DNA from: Sporosarcina sp. FSL K6-1508
GTDB lineage: Bacteria; Bacillota; Bacilli; Bacillales_A; Planococcaceae
DNA length: 64,000 nucleotides
Assembly (NCBI RefSeq): GCF_038007465.1
Contig: NZ_JBBOXF010000001.1
Coordinates: forward strand, 1,548,501-1,612,500
Direction: 5' to 3'
Positions 33,916-41,993 of the stretch are shown here, piece by piece (within the stretch, counting starts at the first letter, position 1; every line of letters starts with the position of its first letter). Both the position numbers and the translations under genes were made by a program. The notes beneath the pieces were generated by a model. The model saw only the letters and a program-made list of their open reading frames with translations. It was not told the origin of the DNA and did not search any database.

Positions 33916-33941
33916 AAAGTGTTGAAAGGGGTGACGAAAGT

Positions 33942-34940
33942 TTGAAGGATAATGATCGTTCAACACCTACGCCAATCCCAAGAGCAAAGGCTGGGAAGCA
34001 AAAGAAGAAAACAGATGGCTTTATGGCAGATACTGCAGCCATGAAATTTTTAGATGATGTAAAAGAAGGCGACCTTGAAGAATTCGATGTCACGACAAAA
34101 ACTGGATTTTTGAAAGAACTTCTTGTCCGGATAAAAAAAGTCGATGTAACGGGCCTTGGCTCGCAACTCGCTTTCTTTTTCCTGTTGTCATTATTTCCTC
34201 TATTAATCTTTATAATGACGCTTCTTCCTTTTTTAAATCTTGATCAGGCAGAAATTTTCTTGTTGATTAGAGATTATGCGCCTGAGAGTGTTGCTATGCT
34301 TATTGAAGATACACTAAGTGATATTTTAAAAAACCGAAATGGTGGCTTATTGTCAATTGGTGCGCTTGCAACAGTGTGGTCAGCATCTAAAGGTATGAAT
34401 GCTCTTACTAAAGCTTTGAACCGTTCCTATTTTACAGAAGAATCACGTTCATTCGTAGTTGCTCGGGGGATGTCAGTCGTCTTTACAGTTTTGCTCATAG
34501 CCGTCCTAGTAGTAGCCCTTGTATTACCAGTGTTTGGACAGCAGATTGGCGTACTAGTATTCTCTTATATGGGACTTGAAGAAGGATTCATCACTTTGTG
34601 GAGCAATTTGCGCTGGATCGTTCCGCCTGTACTAATCTTCTTCGTATTTTCGCTGATTTATTGGCTGGTACCTAACTTGAAGATTCACTTTATAAGTGTG
34701 CTACCAGGAGCGCTATTTGCTACGGTAGGCTGGATTCTGACATCACTTGGTTTCTCCTACTATGTCAGTAACTTCGGAAGCTATTCGAGTACATATGGTA
34801 GTATTGGAGCGATTATTGTATTAATGATGTGGTTATATTTCTCAGCTATCATTTTGATACTTGGCGGACAGCTAAATGCCGTCACATTTGAAAGGACTCA
34901 GTTGAAAAGAGCAAAAGCAAAAAGCAATGCAGTCATGTAA
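33942..34940 (+). CDS. YihY/BrkB-family membrane protein
   Basis: 332 residues: a hydrophilic N-terminus of about 75 residues, then six helices. The YihY/UPF0761 motifs are GLGSQLAFFFLLSLFPLLIF, SIGALATVWSASKGMNALTK and YGSIGAIIVLMMWLYFSAII with LILGGQLNA. Proposed functions (envelope integrity, lipid or ion transport) are not established; the old name 'ribonuclease BN' is a misassignment. TTG at 33942 is used because AAAGGGG lies 9 bases upstream; the ATG/GTG at 33912 overlaps ytxH-like coding sequence. Confidence 0.87.
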   Translation: MKDNDRSTPTPIPRAKAGKQKKKTDGFMADTAAMKFLDDVKEGDLEEFDVTTKTGFLKELLVRIKKVDVTGLGSQLAFFFLLSLFPLLIFIMTLLPFLNLDQAEIFLLIRDYAPESVAMLIEDTLSDILKNRNGGLLSIGALATVWSASKGMNALTKALNRSYFTEESRSFVVARGMSVVFTVLLIAVLVVALVLPVFGQQIGVLVFSYMGLEEGFITLWSNLRWIVPPVLIFFVFSLIYWLVPNLKIHFISVLPGALFATVGWILTSLGFSYYVSNFGSYSSTYGSIGAIIVLMMWLYFSAIILILGGQLNAVTFERTQLKRAKAKSNAVM

Positions 34941-34959
34941 TATGACGGCATTGCTTTTG
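34919..34959 (+). terminator. Terminator overlapping the 3' end of the BrkB gene
   Basis: AAAAGCAATGC and GCATTGCTTTT with inner GTCAT/ATGAC pairs; the left arm lies in the last codons of the gene. Confidence 0.85.
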
Positions 34960-34981
34960 TTCAATTGAAATACAAAATAAC

Positions 34982-36886
34982 TTACTCGATGCGATTCAGC
35001 ATCCGAAGACCGTTTAATATAACAAGTATGGTGCTTCCTTCGTGTCCAATGACGCCGAGAGGAAGATCGACGACTTGCAGAAAGTTGGAGACGATGAGTA
35101 CCATGATGACTGTGATGGAGAAGAAGACATTCTGTTTCACGATTCGCTGCATTTTACGAGATAGCTTGATTGCATAAGAGATACGCCTCAAGTCATTTTG
35201 CATCAGAACAATGTCTGCAGTTTCAAGCGCGACGTCGGTACCTTCACCCATTGCAATGCCTGATGTTGCAGTAGCGAGGGCGGGTGCATCGTTAATACCA
35301 TCTCCGACCATTCCTACGTTTTTATATTCAATCAGAAGACGTTTCAAATGATTGACTTTCATCTCTGGCAAGCATTCTGCGACGTATGAATCAAGTCCGG
35401 CTTCTTTCGCAATAGCTGCAGCCGTTTTTTCATTATCACCTGTTAGCATGATTGTTAAAATACCTGTCTGCTTTAACTGTTTGATAGCCTCAACCGCTTC
35501 AGAACGCAAGGTATCTTTCAGTGCAACAATGGCTACAATCCCTTTATCATCTTTCATGAAGATGACTGTTTTACCTTCTTCTGCTAGCGATAAAGCAATA
35601 CCATCCTGAAATTGTTCCGCTATTTCTGTTCCGACAAAACGTGGATTTCCTACAAGCAATTCTTGCTTATCAACAAGTGCCCTGATGCCATGGCCAGGCA
35701 CATCTTCAATTTGAAGATTTCGCTTCAAGGTTACACCATTATCGATGGCGTAATTTGTAATCGCAATAGCAAGCGGATGATTCGATTGGGACTCTATACT
35801 TGCAAGAACCGTCAATGTTTCGTCTGCCGCTGCATCTTTACGTACATGGAAGTCTGTAACAACCGGTTTACCATTCGTCAATGTCCCGGTCTTGTCAAAA
35901 GCAATCATCTTGAGGGAACCAAGATGTTCAAGATGAACACCTCCCTTGAACAGGATTCCTTTTCTTGCTCCGTTTGAGACTGAAGCAAGAGTTGCCGGCA
36001 TGATAGATGCAACCAGCGCACATGGTGAGGCAACAACGAGCAGGACGATAGCACGATAGAATGTAGTCGTCCACTCCCATCCGAACAAATAATGAGGCAG
36101 GATCATCATAACTAATACTGCAATGAGTACAACTTTTACATAAGTTCCTTCGAACCGTTCGATAAATTGCTGTGAAGGTGATTTCTCACTTTGTGCACTT
36201 TGAACGAGTGTAATAATTTTCTGGAAAAGTGTTTCGGAACTAGGCTTTGTCATTTTCATTTGAATTGCACCGCTCAAATTGACAGTACCGGCAAATAATT
36301 CGTCGCCAATGTCTTTTGTAACAGGAATCGATTCTCCATTAATAGCAGACATATCGATGGAGGAGGTACCGAAAGTGATACTTCCGTCGACTGGAACCCG
36401 TTCGCCTGGCTTAACAAGCAGGATTGACCCTAACGTTAGGGAGGAGGTAGGCACTTTGATTTCCATGCCATCTTCTTGAATGAGCCATGCTTCTTCAGGT
36501 TGTAAGGCCATAAGTGACGAAATTTCCTTATGGCTTTTATTCAACGTGTAGGTTTCAAGGGCGCCACTGAGCGCAAAGATGAAAATTAGAATTGCCCCTT
36601 CAGCCCAATAACCGATTAAGGCAGAACCGATTGCAGCGAAAATCATAAGCATTTCCACATTCAGTTCTTTGTGTTTAATCGTTTCTTCAATTCCTTCTTT
36701 CGCTTTGGCAAAACCGCCGATTAAAAAGGCGATGATGTAAAGGGGAACAGAAAGTGTTTCAATCCCGTTTGCACCACTAAACCAAGCGATGGCAATAAGC
36801 GTGCCAGACAGGATAGCTGCAATTAATTCTATGTGCACTCGCCAATCTAAAGGATTTTTCTGCTGATGTTCAGTGATAGTAGTCAT
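34982..36886 (-). CDS. pfeT: P1B4-type metal-transporting ATPase (PfeT/ZosA-like)
   Basis: 634-residue heavy-metal P-type ATPase. The transmembrane metal motif is SPC (VASPCALVASIMPA), the mark of P1B4 enzymes, rather than CPC. Other motifs: TGES-type NGESIPVTK, phosphorylation loop FDKTGTLTNGKP, SNHPLA and GDGINDAPALA. There is no N-terminal Cys-rich metal-binding domain. B. subtilis PfeT (formerly ZosA) exports Fe2+ and is PerR-controlled; other P1B4 members handle Co or Zn. Two Fur/PerR-like boxes upstream fit iron or peroxide control. The AGGAGG site precedes the ATG. Confidence 0.9.
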   Translation of the reverse strand: MTTITEHQQKNPLDWRVHIELIAAILSGTLIAIAWFSGANGIETLSVPLYIIAFLIGGFAKAKEGIEETIKHKELNVEMLMIFAAIGSALIGYWAEGAILIFIFALSGALETYTLNKSHKEISSLMALQPEEAWLIQEDGMEIKVPTSSLTLGSILLVKPGERVPVDGSITFGTSSIDMSAINGESIPVTKDIGDELFAGTVNLSGAIQMKMTKPSSETLFQKIITLVQSAQSEKSPSQQFIERFEGTYVKVVLIAVLVMMILPHYLFGWEWTTTFYRAIVLLVVASPCALVASIMPATLASVSNGARKGILFKGGVHLEHLGSLKMIAFDKTGTLTNGKPVVTDFHVRKDAAADETLTVLASIESQSNHPLAIAITNYAIDNGVTLKRNLQIEDVPGHGIRALVDKQELLVGNPRFVGTEIAEQFQDGIALSLAEEGKTVIFMKDDKGIVAIVALKDTLRSEAVEAIKQLKQTGILTIMLTGDNEKTAAAIAKEAGLDSYVAECLPEMKVNHLKRLLIEYKNVGMVGDGINDAPALATATSGIAMGEGTDVALETADIVLMQNDLRRISYAIKLSRKMQRIVKQNVFFSITVIMVLIVSNFLQVVDLPLGVIGHEGSTILVILNGLRMLNRIE

Positions 36887-36903
36887 AGTTTCTTCCTCCT
36901 AAT

Positions 36904-36918
36904 TGAGAATGATAGTCA
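36904..36918 (-). promoter_or_regulatory. Fur/PerR-like operator, proximal
   Basis: TGAGAAT-G-ATAGTCA agrees with the 7-1-7 Fur core TGATAAT-N-ATTATCA at 12 of 14 arm positions. It lies just upstream of the ribosome site of the P1B4 ATPase gene. Confidence 0.65.
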
Positions 36919-36947
36919 ATTTCAAATTGCTGAATAAAATATGAAAG

Positions 36948-36972
36948 TCGGTTCCTATGGCAGGAGCCGACT
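36948..36972 (-). other. Leader hairpin of the metal ATPase gene
   Basis: GTCGGTTCCT/AGGAGCCGAC stem (one G-U) lying between the two Fur-like boxes; on the minus strand it is followed by TTTCATATTTTATT, so it may be an attenuator or a weak terminator. Confidence 0.5.
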
Positions 36973-36985
36973 AATTAAATATAGA

Positions 36986-37000
36986 TGATATTGATTATCA
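36986..37000 (-). promoter_or_regulatory. Fur/PerR-like operator, distal
   Basis: TGATATT-G-ATTATCA matches the 7-1-7 Fur core at 13 of 14 arm positions. About 100 bases upstream of the ATPase start, in AT-rich sequence where the promoter is expected. Confidence 0.78.
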
Positions 37001-37128
37001 CATTGTAATTATTATTGTTAATAGTATAGCATGTTGATAGGGGAAGTGACACTGCTTTGCTTACAGGGGGGAGAAAAAAGTGGCTGGTCGTAGGTTTTTG
37101 GTAGGCTGTCAAATAGTTACCATCAAGT

Positions 37129-37173
37129 GAAAAAGCACCTTCTCCCGGTAACTTTCTCCGAAAAAAGGTGCCT
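37129..37173 (-). terminator. Terminator of the fumarase gene
   Basis: On the minus strand AGGCACCTT ... AAGGTGCTTTTT, with a roughly 20-base loop holding GGAGAAAGTTACC; 8 bases beyond the stop. Confidence 0.75.
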
Positions 37174-37180
37174 GACTTAT

Positions 37181-38722
37181 TTAGCTGAATACTTTCTCTT
37201 TGAACTGAGCTAACTTTTCAAGAGATGACTTATCTACATCGGCATGCAAACTGTTGCCATGCGAGTCCATTGTTACGACTGCAGTGAAGTCTTTAACGCG
37301 CAGATGCCACATCGCTTCGGGAATACCGAATTGAAGGAGGTCAACGCCTTCGACAGCTTTGATACAGTCCGCATAGTATTGCGCTGCGCCTCCGATGGCG
37401 TTCAAGTAGACTCCCCCGTGCTCTTCGAGTGCAGCAAGCGTTTTCGGACCCATACCGCCTTTTCCAATGACGGCGCGAATACCGAACTTTTTCATGATGT
37501 CGCCTTGATATGGTTCTTCTCGAATGGAAGTCGTCGGCCCGGCAGCTTTGATTTCATAACCGCCGTCTTCATCTTTCATCACGACTGGGCCGCAGTGGTA
37601 AATGATTTGTCCGTCAAGATCGATAGGCGAGTCATTTTCAGATAAGTATTTATGGATAGCATCGCGTCCTGTATACATCATCCCACTAATTTTGACAACA
37701 TCGCCTACATTTAAATCACGGATTTGTTCTTCTGAAATTGGGGCAGTGAGCTCGACTGTGCGAGCAGATTGCTTAACTTCATCTTGAATGTTGTCTTGTT
37801 GTGAGAAAGCAATTTTTTCGCCATCATCATAATGCCAGTTCATAATTTCACCAGATTTAGGATTGATATCGACGGCCATGCGGCGGTATGCCCAGCAGTT
37901 ATATGCTACGGAAACATAGAAGCTCGCGGGAATACGGTGCATGACACCGACTTTACAGCCAAGAAGGGTAACTTCGCCACCAAATCCCATTGTTCCGATG
38001 CCAAGTTTGTTTGCTGTTTCCAAGACATATTTCTCAAGATCCGCAAGTTTTGGATTCGGATTCAGGTCGTCCACTTCACGGAAAAGCTGTTCTTTCGCAA
38101 GCTCGTAACCTGAAGCACGATCTCCGCCGATGCCAACGCCGATGAAGCCCGCGGAACAGCCTTGTCCTTGTGCTTGATAGACTGAGTGTAAAATACATTT
38201 ACGAATACCATCAAGATCGCGTCCGGCACGACCAAGTCCGTCAAGTTCCGCCGGAAGACTGTATTGAATATTTTTGTTTTCACAGCCTCCGCCTTTTAAA
38301 ATAAGTTTCACTTCGATATGATCTTGTTCCCATTGCTCAAACTTTACGACAGGAACACCTTCACCAAGGTTATCTCCGCTATTGTCGCCTGTAAGCGAGT
38401 CAACAGAGTTAGGACGGAGTTTGGTGTCCTTGGTAGCTTTCACGATGGCACGTTTTATAGCGGCTTTTATTTCAATTTGGTTGACCCCGACAGGAGTTTT
38501 TATTTTGAACGTCGGCATACCTGTATCTTGGCAGATTGGAGAAACCTTTTCGTCAGCCATATTGATATTTTTTGCAATCGTATCAAGACTCATAGCTGAA
38601 CGCGTACCGGCGTCTTCCTGCTCTTTTGCTGCAAGAATTTTTCGGCGTACGTCTTTTGGAAGATTTGTGGATGTTTCGCAAATGAGATCATACATACTTT
38701 TTTCTATTTGTTCTATGTACAT
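37181..38722 (-). CDS. fumA: Fumarate hydratase, class I ([4Fe-4S])
   Basis: 513-residue single-chain class I fumarase joining the alpha and beta domains. The cluster cysteines are C64 in SPICQDTGMP, the Cys in GQGCSAGFIG and the Cys in LLGCKVGVMHR. Substrate-binding blocks GGGCENKN and, in the beta part, GPTTSIREEPYQ and GKGGMGPKTL are present. It converts fumarate to malate in the TCA cycle and is oxygen-sensitive. B. subtilis uses a class II enzyme (FumC) instead. The ribosome site AGGGGG precedes the ATG. A small SE1561-type gene lies immediately upstream. Confidence 0.93.
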   Translation of the reverse strand: MYIEQIEKSMYDLICETSTNLPKDVRRKILAAKEQEDAGTRSAMSLDTIAKNINMADEKVSPICQDTGMPTFKIKTPVGVNQIEIKAAIKRAIVKATKDTKLRPNSVDSLTGDNSGDNLGEGVPVVKFEQWEQDHIEVKLILKGGGCENKNIQYSLPAELDGLGRAGRDLDGIRKCILHSVYQAQGQGCSAGFIGVGIGGDRASGYELAKEQLFREVDDLNPNPKLADLEKYVLETANKLGIGTMGFGGEVTLLGCKVGVMHRIPASFYVSVAYNCWAYRRMAVDINPKSGEIMNWHYDDGEKIAFSQQDNIQDEVKQSARTVELTAPISEEQIRDLNVGDVVKISGMMYTGRDAIHKYLSENDSPIDLDGQIIYHCGPVVMKDEDGGYEIKAAGPTTSIREEPYQGDIMKKFGIRAVIGKGGMGPKTLAALEEHGGVYLNAIGGAAQYYADCIKAVEGVDLLQFGIPEAMWHLRVKDFTAVVTMDSHGNSLHADVDKSSLEKLAQFKEKVFS

Positions 38723-38749
38723 TCTCGCTTTCCCCCTACATATACACTG

Positions 38750-38926
38750 TTATTTGTCTGTTTTTATTTTTTCCATTTGTTCTTCAAGGTCGTCGAGCAT
38801 GCTGATCAGTTGGTCGATTTCTTGCAGGTCCGCTGTTTCGGGTTCAATTGTATCGAGCGTCTCAAGGAATTGATGAAGCCGTGTTTTCAAACCTTCGACA
38901 TGCCCTTTATTTTGTGCTTTTTCCAA
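38750..38926 (-). CDS. SE1561-family small helical protein
   Basis: 58 residues, strongly acidic and helical: LKTRLHQFLETLDTIEPETA, DLQEIDQLISMLDDLEEQME. The pattern resembles small Staphylococcus/Bacillus proteins annotated as SE1561 family. Function unknown. TTG at 38926 follows AAAGAGGTG at 6 bases. It lies 27 bases upstream of the fumarase gene and may be co-transcribed. Confidence 0.75.
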   Translation of the reverse strand: MEKAQNKGHVEGLKTRLHQFLETLDTIEPETADLQEIDQLISMLDDLEEQMEKIKTDK

Positions 38927-39031
38927 TCCGTACACCTCTTTTCATTAGTGTAATCGTAAACGAAAAAACGGAAATTATCAATGAAGCAGAATAGAACTTT
39001 GGAATTAATTGAAAATAGTTTTAACGGAATC

Positions 39032-39060
39032 TTTACAATACAAAGTTAATATGATATGAT
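39032..39060 (+). promoter_or_regulatory. Sigma-A-type promoter of an orphan transcription unit
   Basis: TTTACA, 17-base spacer, TATGAT: near consensus with ideal spacing. The next open frame with a ribosome site begins 234 bases downstream. Confidence 0.75.
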
Positions 39061-39293
39061 TCATTTAATCAAACGAAAGGGAGGGTGCAGCAAGGACAAT
39101 AAAACCGAAAACTAAGGAGGTTGGGGACTTTAAATATAAAAGAAAAACTCAACTTTTGAACAGTGGAGGTGAAGTCCCAAATAGTAAAATATAGTGTCAA
39201 GTACTAGATTCGGCAAATAGAAATGAAGAAGAGCTGATAACAGTCATGCAGCGAAGATGAAGAGAAAGAATTTAAGAAGGAGGGGATTCGTAA

Positions 39294-39392
39294 GTGTCCG
39301 ATGGCGATATGCCAGGAGACGAATACGACTTATGCAGATGGAAATGGAAAGTGAAGATTCAATTCATACATAAAGGCCCAACCGTAATCTGA
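39294..39392 (+). CDS. Possible 32-residue peptide in the orphan transcript
   Basis: GTG at 39294 stands 8 bases after AAGGAGGGG and opens a frame encoding SDGDMPGDEYDLCRWKWKV then KIQFIHKGPTVI. The N-terminus is acidic, the C-terminus basic with two Trp. The stop overlaps the left arm of the terminator. No homologue is recognised; the good ribosome site is the only support. Confidence 0.35.
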   Translation: MSDGDMPGDEYDLCRWKWKVKIQFIHKGPTVI

Positions 39393-39420
39393 CAATCAGA
39401 TATGGATGGGCCTTTATGAT
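39372..39420 (+). terminator. Terminator of the orphan transcript
   Basis: TAAAGGCCCA/TGGGCCTTTA outer stem with inner AATCTGA-CAA-TCAGAT stem, then ATGATTTTTA. Confidence 0.82.
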
Positions 39421-39496
39421 TTTTAAGGTATCGTGTTTCATCGCTCAGTTATGCTAAAATCATAAAAGGAACTTTAATGTAGGGAGCGGTAGAAGC

Positions 39497-40675
39497 ATGA
39501 GTACATTTTCACAAGTTGAAAAAAGACGTTTTTGGATACTTGTCATCATCGTATCGATTTCAGGATTTTCGCAAGGAATGCTGTTGCCGCTTATTTCAGC
39601 GATCTTCGAGAAAGATGGTATTTCAAGTGCAATGAACGGTTTGAATGCCACAGGTTTATACATAGGGACATTACTTATTTCACCGTTCATGGAAGCTCCG
39701 CTCCGGCGTTTCGGTTATAAGCCGATTATCATCGGAGGCGGCTTGCTGGTTTTTATATCCCTGCTGTTGTTTCCCATATGGAAAAGTGTCGTCTTTTGGT
39801 ATATTTTAAGACTTATAATCGGTATCGGGGATCATGCGCTTCATTTTTCCACCCAAACGTGGATTACAAGTTTTTCGCCGCAGCATTCACTAGGCCGCAA
39901 TATCGCGATTTACGGCGTATCGTTTGGCGTCGGTTTTGCGGCAGGGCCGCTATTCGCTCCACTCGTCAATGTGTTTGAAGGTTTGCCATTCATTGTGTCC
40001 GGTGTACTGTGCATGCTCGCATGGTCACTCGTCTTCATGCTGAAAAATGATTATCCGGATATTATTAAAGGAAAGGCTACTGAAGGTCGGTTTTTTTCGC
40101 GTTTCAAAGCAACAATGGCTGTTGCTTGGCTCGCTTTTCTAGGCCCGTTTGGATACGGATTCCTAGAATCTTCGCTTAACGCGATGTACCCGGTGTATGC
40201 ACTTAGAAGCGGTATTGAATTTACATCTGTCTCGATTATTTTAGCCTCCTTCTCTGTAGGAGGAATAATCTCACAGTTGCCTCTTGGAATGTTGTCAGAC
40301 AAGATCGGGAGGAGCTCAGTCTTTCTTATCGCGCTTGGAGGAGGGGCTATCTCATTTTTCATCGCAAGTACCCTCGAGGTTTCTACAACTGCTGTTATGG
40401 CCATGTTTTTCGTTGCGGGACTTTTTGCGGGTTCGATATTTTCACTTGGCATTTCGTATATGTCCGATTTAACGCCGAAGCATCTGCTGCCCACAGGGAA
40501 CTTACTATGCGGAATTTTCTTTAGTCTAGGCAGTTTGACAGGTCCATTTCTTGGCGGTCTCTTTCTTGAATTTGAGGCAGGATTCAGTTTTTTACTATTG
40601 ATTTCACTGTTTTTAGCTGTGTTGTTCATTGTATCTTTTATCGGCAAGTTGAAACAGCGCCCGACTGTGGCATAA
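39497..40675 (+). CDS. MFS transporter (drug-efflux type)
   Basis: 392-residue transporter with 12 predicted helices. Major facilitator motifs: GLYIGTLLISPFMEAPLRRF after helix 2 (motif A position), a second copy GMLSDKIGRSS after helix 8, and GVSFGVGFAAGPLF (motif C-like, antiporter class) in helix 5. It resembles B. subtilis YfkF, an uncharacterised multidrug-type MFS protein; nearby yfkK homology fits but synteny is loose. Substrate unknown. ATG follows GGGAG at 11 bases. Monocistronic. Confidence 0.87.
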   Translation: MSTFSQVEKRRFWILVIIVSISGFSQGMLLPLISAIFEKDGISSAMNGLNATGLYIGTLLISPFMEAPLRRFGYKPIIIGGGLLVFISLLLFPIWKSVVFWYILRLIIGIGDHALHFSTQTWITSFSPQHSLGRNIAIYGVSFGVGFAAGPLFAPLVNVFEGLPFIVSGVLCMLAWSLVFMLKNDYPDIIKGKATEGRFFSRFKATMAVAWLAFLGPFGYGFLESSLNAMYPVYALRSGIEFTSVSIILASFSVGGIISQLPLGMLSDKIGRSSVFLIALGGGAISFFIASTLEVSTTAVMAMFFVAGLFAGSIFSLGISYMSDLTPKHLLPTGNLLCGIFFSLGSLTGPFLGGLFLEFEAGFSFLLLISLFLAVLFIVSFIGKLKQRPTVA

Positions 40676-40676
40676 G

Positions 40677-40706
40677 AAAAAGCGTCCAAATTGCGGACGC
40701 TTTTGT
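40677..40706 (+). terminator. Terminator after the MFS gene
   Basis: AAAAGCGTCC/GGACGCTTTT with AAATTGC loop. Confidence 0.9.
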
Positions 40707-40767
40707 ACTAAACAGGAAATAAAAAAGTTCTCGTAGTGTGGATAAGTTAAGCGATGGAGATTTGTTG

Positions 40768-41141
40768 TCTAGCTTCAGCCGCCAGCCGATCGGAGCCCCA
40801 CAGGATGTGGGTCACGTAGCAGGGAGGGATTGAACTGCATCCCTCCTTGTTGCCGCAGGACGCGGCGTACTTAGGCTAGGTTCCTTGAAAGCAATCCAGC
40901 TAGGGAGGGATTGAACTGCATCCCTCCTTGTTGCCGCAGGACGCGGCGTACTTAGGCTAGGTTCCTTGAAAGCAATCCAGCTAGGAAGGATTGAACTGCA
41001 TCCTTTCCGGGCAAAGAACGCCACGTCGTGCCTGCAAGGATGCAGGTATGCAGTCGTTGCGACAGGACGTCGCGATCTTAGACTGCCTTCATTTATCGAC
41101 TTATGCCTTTCGCGTCTAGCAAGCGCCTTACGCTTTTCGGA
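40768..41141 (+). repeat. Complex repeat block: TCTAGCTTC element with tandem 81-bp units
   Basis: Starts TTGTCTAGCTTCAGCCGCC and ends GCGTCTAGCAAGCGCC, TTACGCTTTTC, the same ends as the elements at 44277 and 57669. Inside are two identical 81-base units (40821-40901, 40902-40982) and a partial third. Each unit has a perfect hairpin GGAGGGAT-TGAACTGC-ATCCCTCC and a GCCGC/GCGGC palindrome. A GCGACAGGACGTCGC palindrome at 41058 recurs at 48504. The block ends 3 bases from the pdaA stop codon. The open frame on the minus strand merely translates the tandem units. Confidence 0.85.
40821..40982 (+). repeat. Tandem direct repeat, 81 bp x 2
   Basis: Two 81-base units with no difference between them, followed by a diverged partial third (GGAAGGATTGAACTGCATCC). 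Identity of the units suggests recent duplication or homogenisation. Confidence 0.92.
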
Positions 41142-41945
41142 TTACCTCAATATCGAGTTGACGTTTTCGTATTCTAAAACAAGATCGTCAAGTGATTGGA
41201 AAGTGTAACCTGCTTTCTTAGCGTCTTGGATAAAGGAGGGTAAAGCCTGTGCATTATCAGGTGAAACCGTATGCATTAAAATAACGGCTCCGGGATGTAG
41301 CTGCTTCATCAGTTCTCCGTATGCGAAGTCACGGCCTTTGGGTTTATCGGCGTACCAATCAATGAATGCAACCGACCAGAAGATATGCCTGTATCCGAGT
41401 TCGTTTCCTTTGGCGAGGACCTTGTCGTTGAACACACCTTCAGGAGGCCTTGTGTAATATGTCCGTTTGAGTCCAGTCACTTCATTCAACAGTTTGTCGA
41501 ATTTGGTCCATTCCTCTTCCATCCTCTGTGCGGAAAGATTAGCCAGATTCGGGTGCCCATAAGTGTGGTTGCCGATTCCGTGGCCTTCAGCAATCATTCG
41601 CTTGACAAGGGGCAGGGCGCTTTTCAAATAATGCCCTGTGAGAAAGAAAGTTGCGGGAGCGTCTTCTTTTTTCAGTGTATCTAAAATGCTTTCCGTATAG
41701 CCATTTTCATAGCCGTTATCAAAAGTCAAATAGACAACTTTTTCATCAGGCTTACCTTTATAAATGGCCCCGTGTTTGTCGAGCATTGAATCAAGTGCAG
41801 CGCCGGCACTAGGGGGAACGCCCCCGGTAGCTTTTTTAAAGCCCCAATGAAATTCCTCCGCCTTAGCTGAAAATGGATTCAAAACAAAGCCTATCATTAC
41901 GATAAAAGCCGCCAATAAAATACCCAGACCATGTTTTTTAATCAT
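41142..41945 (-). CDS. pdaA: Delta-lactam-biosynthetic de-N-acetylase PdaA
   Basis: 267-residue polysaccharide deacetylase with an N-terminal signal peptide (cut probably after NPFSAKA, residue 29). The NodB domain holds the metal Asp in YLTFDNGYENGY, the His pair in GNHTYGHPN, and RPPEGVFN and VILMHTVSPDNA at the C-terminal catalytic motifs. Block for block it matches B. subtilis PdaA, which de-N-acetylates muramic acid so that muramic delta-lactam forms in the spore cortex. It acts outside the membrane in the forespore. ATG follows AAAGGTG. The 3' end abuts a repeat element. Confidence 0.93.
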   Translation of the reverse strand: MIKKHGLGILLAAFIVMIGFVLNPFSAKAEEFHWGFKKATGGVPPSAGAALDSMLDKHGAIYKGKPDEKVVYLTFDNGYENGYTESILDTLKKEDAPATFFLTGHYLKSALPLVKRMIAEGHGIGNHTYGHPNLANLSAQRMEEEWTKFDKLLNEVTGLKRTYYTRPPEGVFNDKVLAKGNELGYRHIFWSVAFIDWYADKPKGRDFAYGELMKQLHPGAVILMHTVSPDNAQALPSFIQDAKKAGYTFQSLDDLVLEYENVNSILR

Positions 41946-41993
41946 TAAAAACGCACCTTTCCTTTTTGGGTAGGATGCGCAGATGAAATCGAA

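Larger units (their letters stand above)
39061..39420 (+). ncRNA. Candidate orphan transcript (leader or small RNA)
   Basis: The roughly 350 bases between the promoter at 39032 and the terminator at 39372 hold no long gene. Several purine-rich ribosome-site-like motifs occur (AAAGGGAGGG, AAGGAGG, GGAGGTG, GAAGGAGGGG), and TTGGGGACTT/AAGTCCCAA could pair across the middle. The only well-placed start is at 39294. It does not match tmRNA, 6S, RNase P or SRP RNA features that I can recall. Confidence 0.45.

Noticed and set aside
39061..39420. tmRNA, 6S RNA, SRP RNA or RNase P RNA
   Set aside because: None of the conserved sequence blocks of these RNAs is present.
40821..41000. CRISPR-like tandem repeats
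   Set aside because: Units are 81 bp, contiguous and identical with no spacers, and there are no cas genes.
40812..41024. 70-codon frame with a repeated peptide on the minus strand
   Set aside because: It is a translation of the 81-bp tandem non-coding repeat; no ribosome site.
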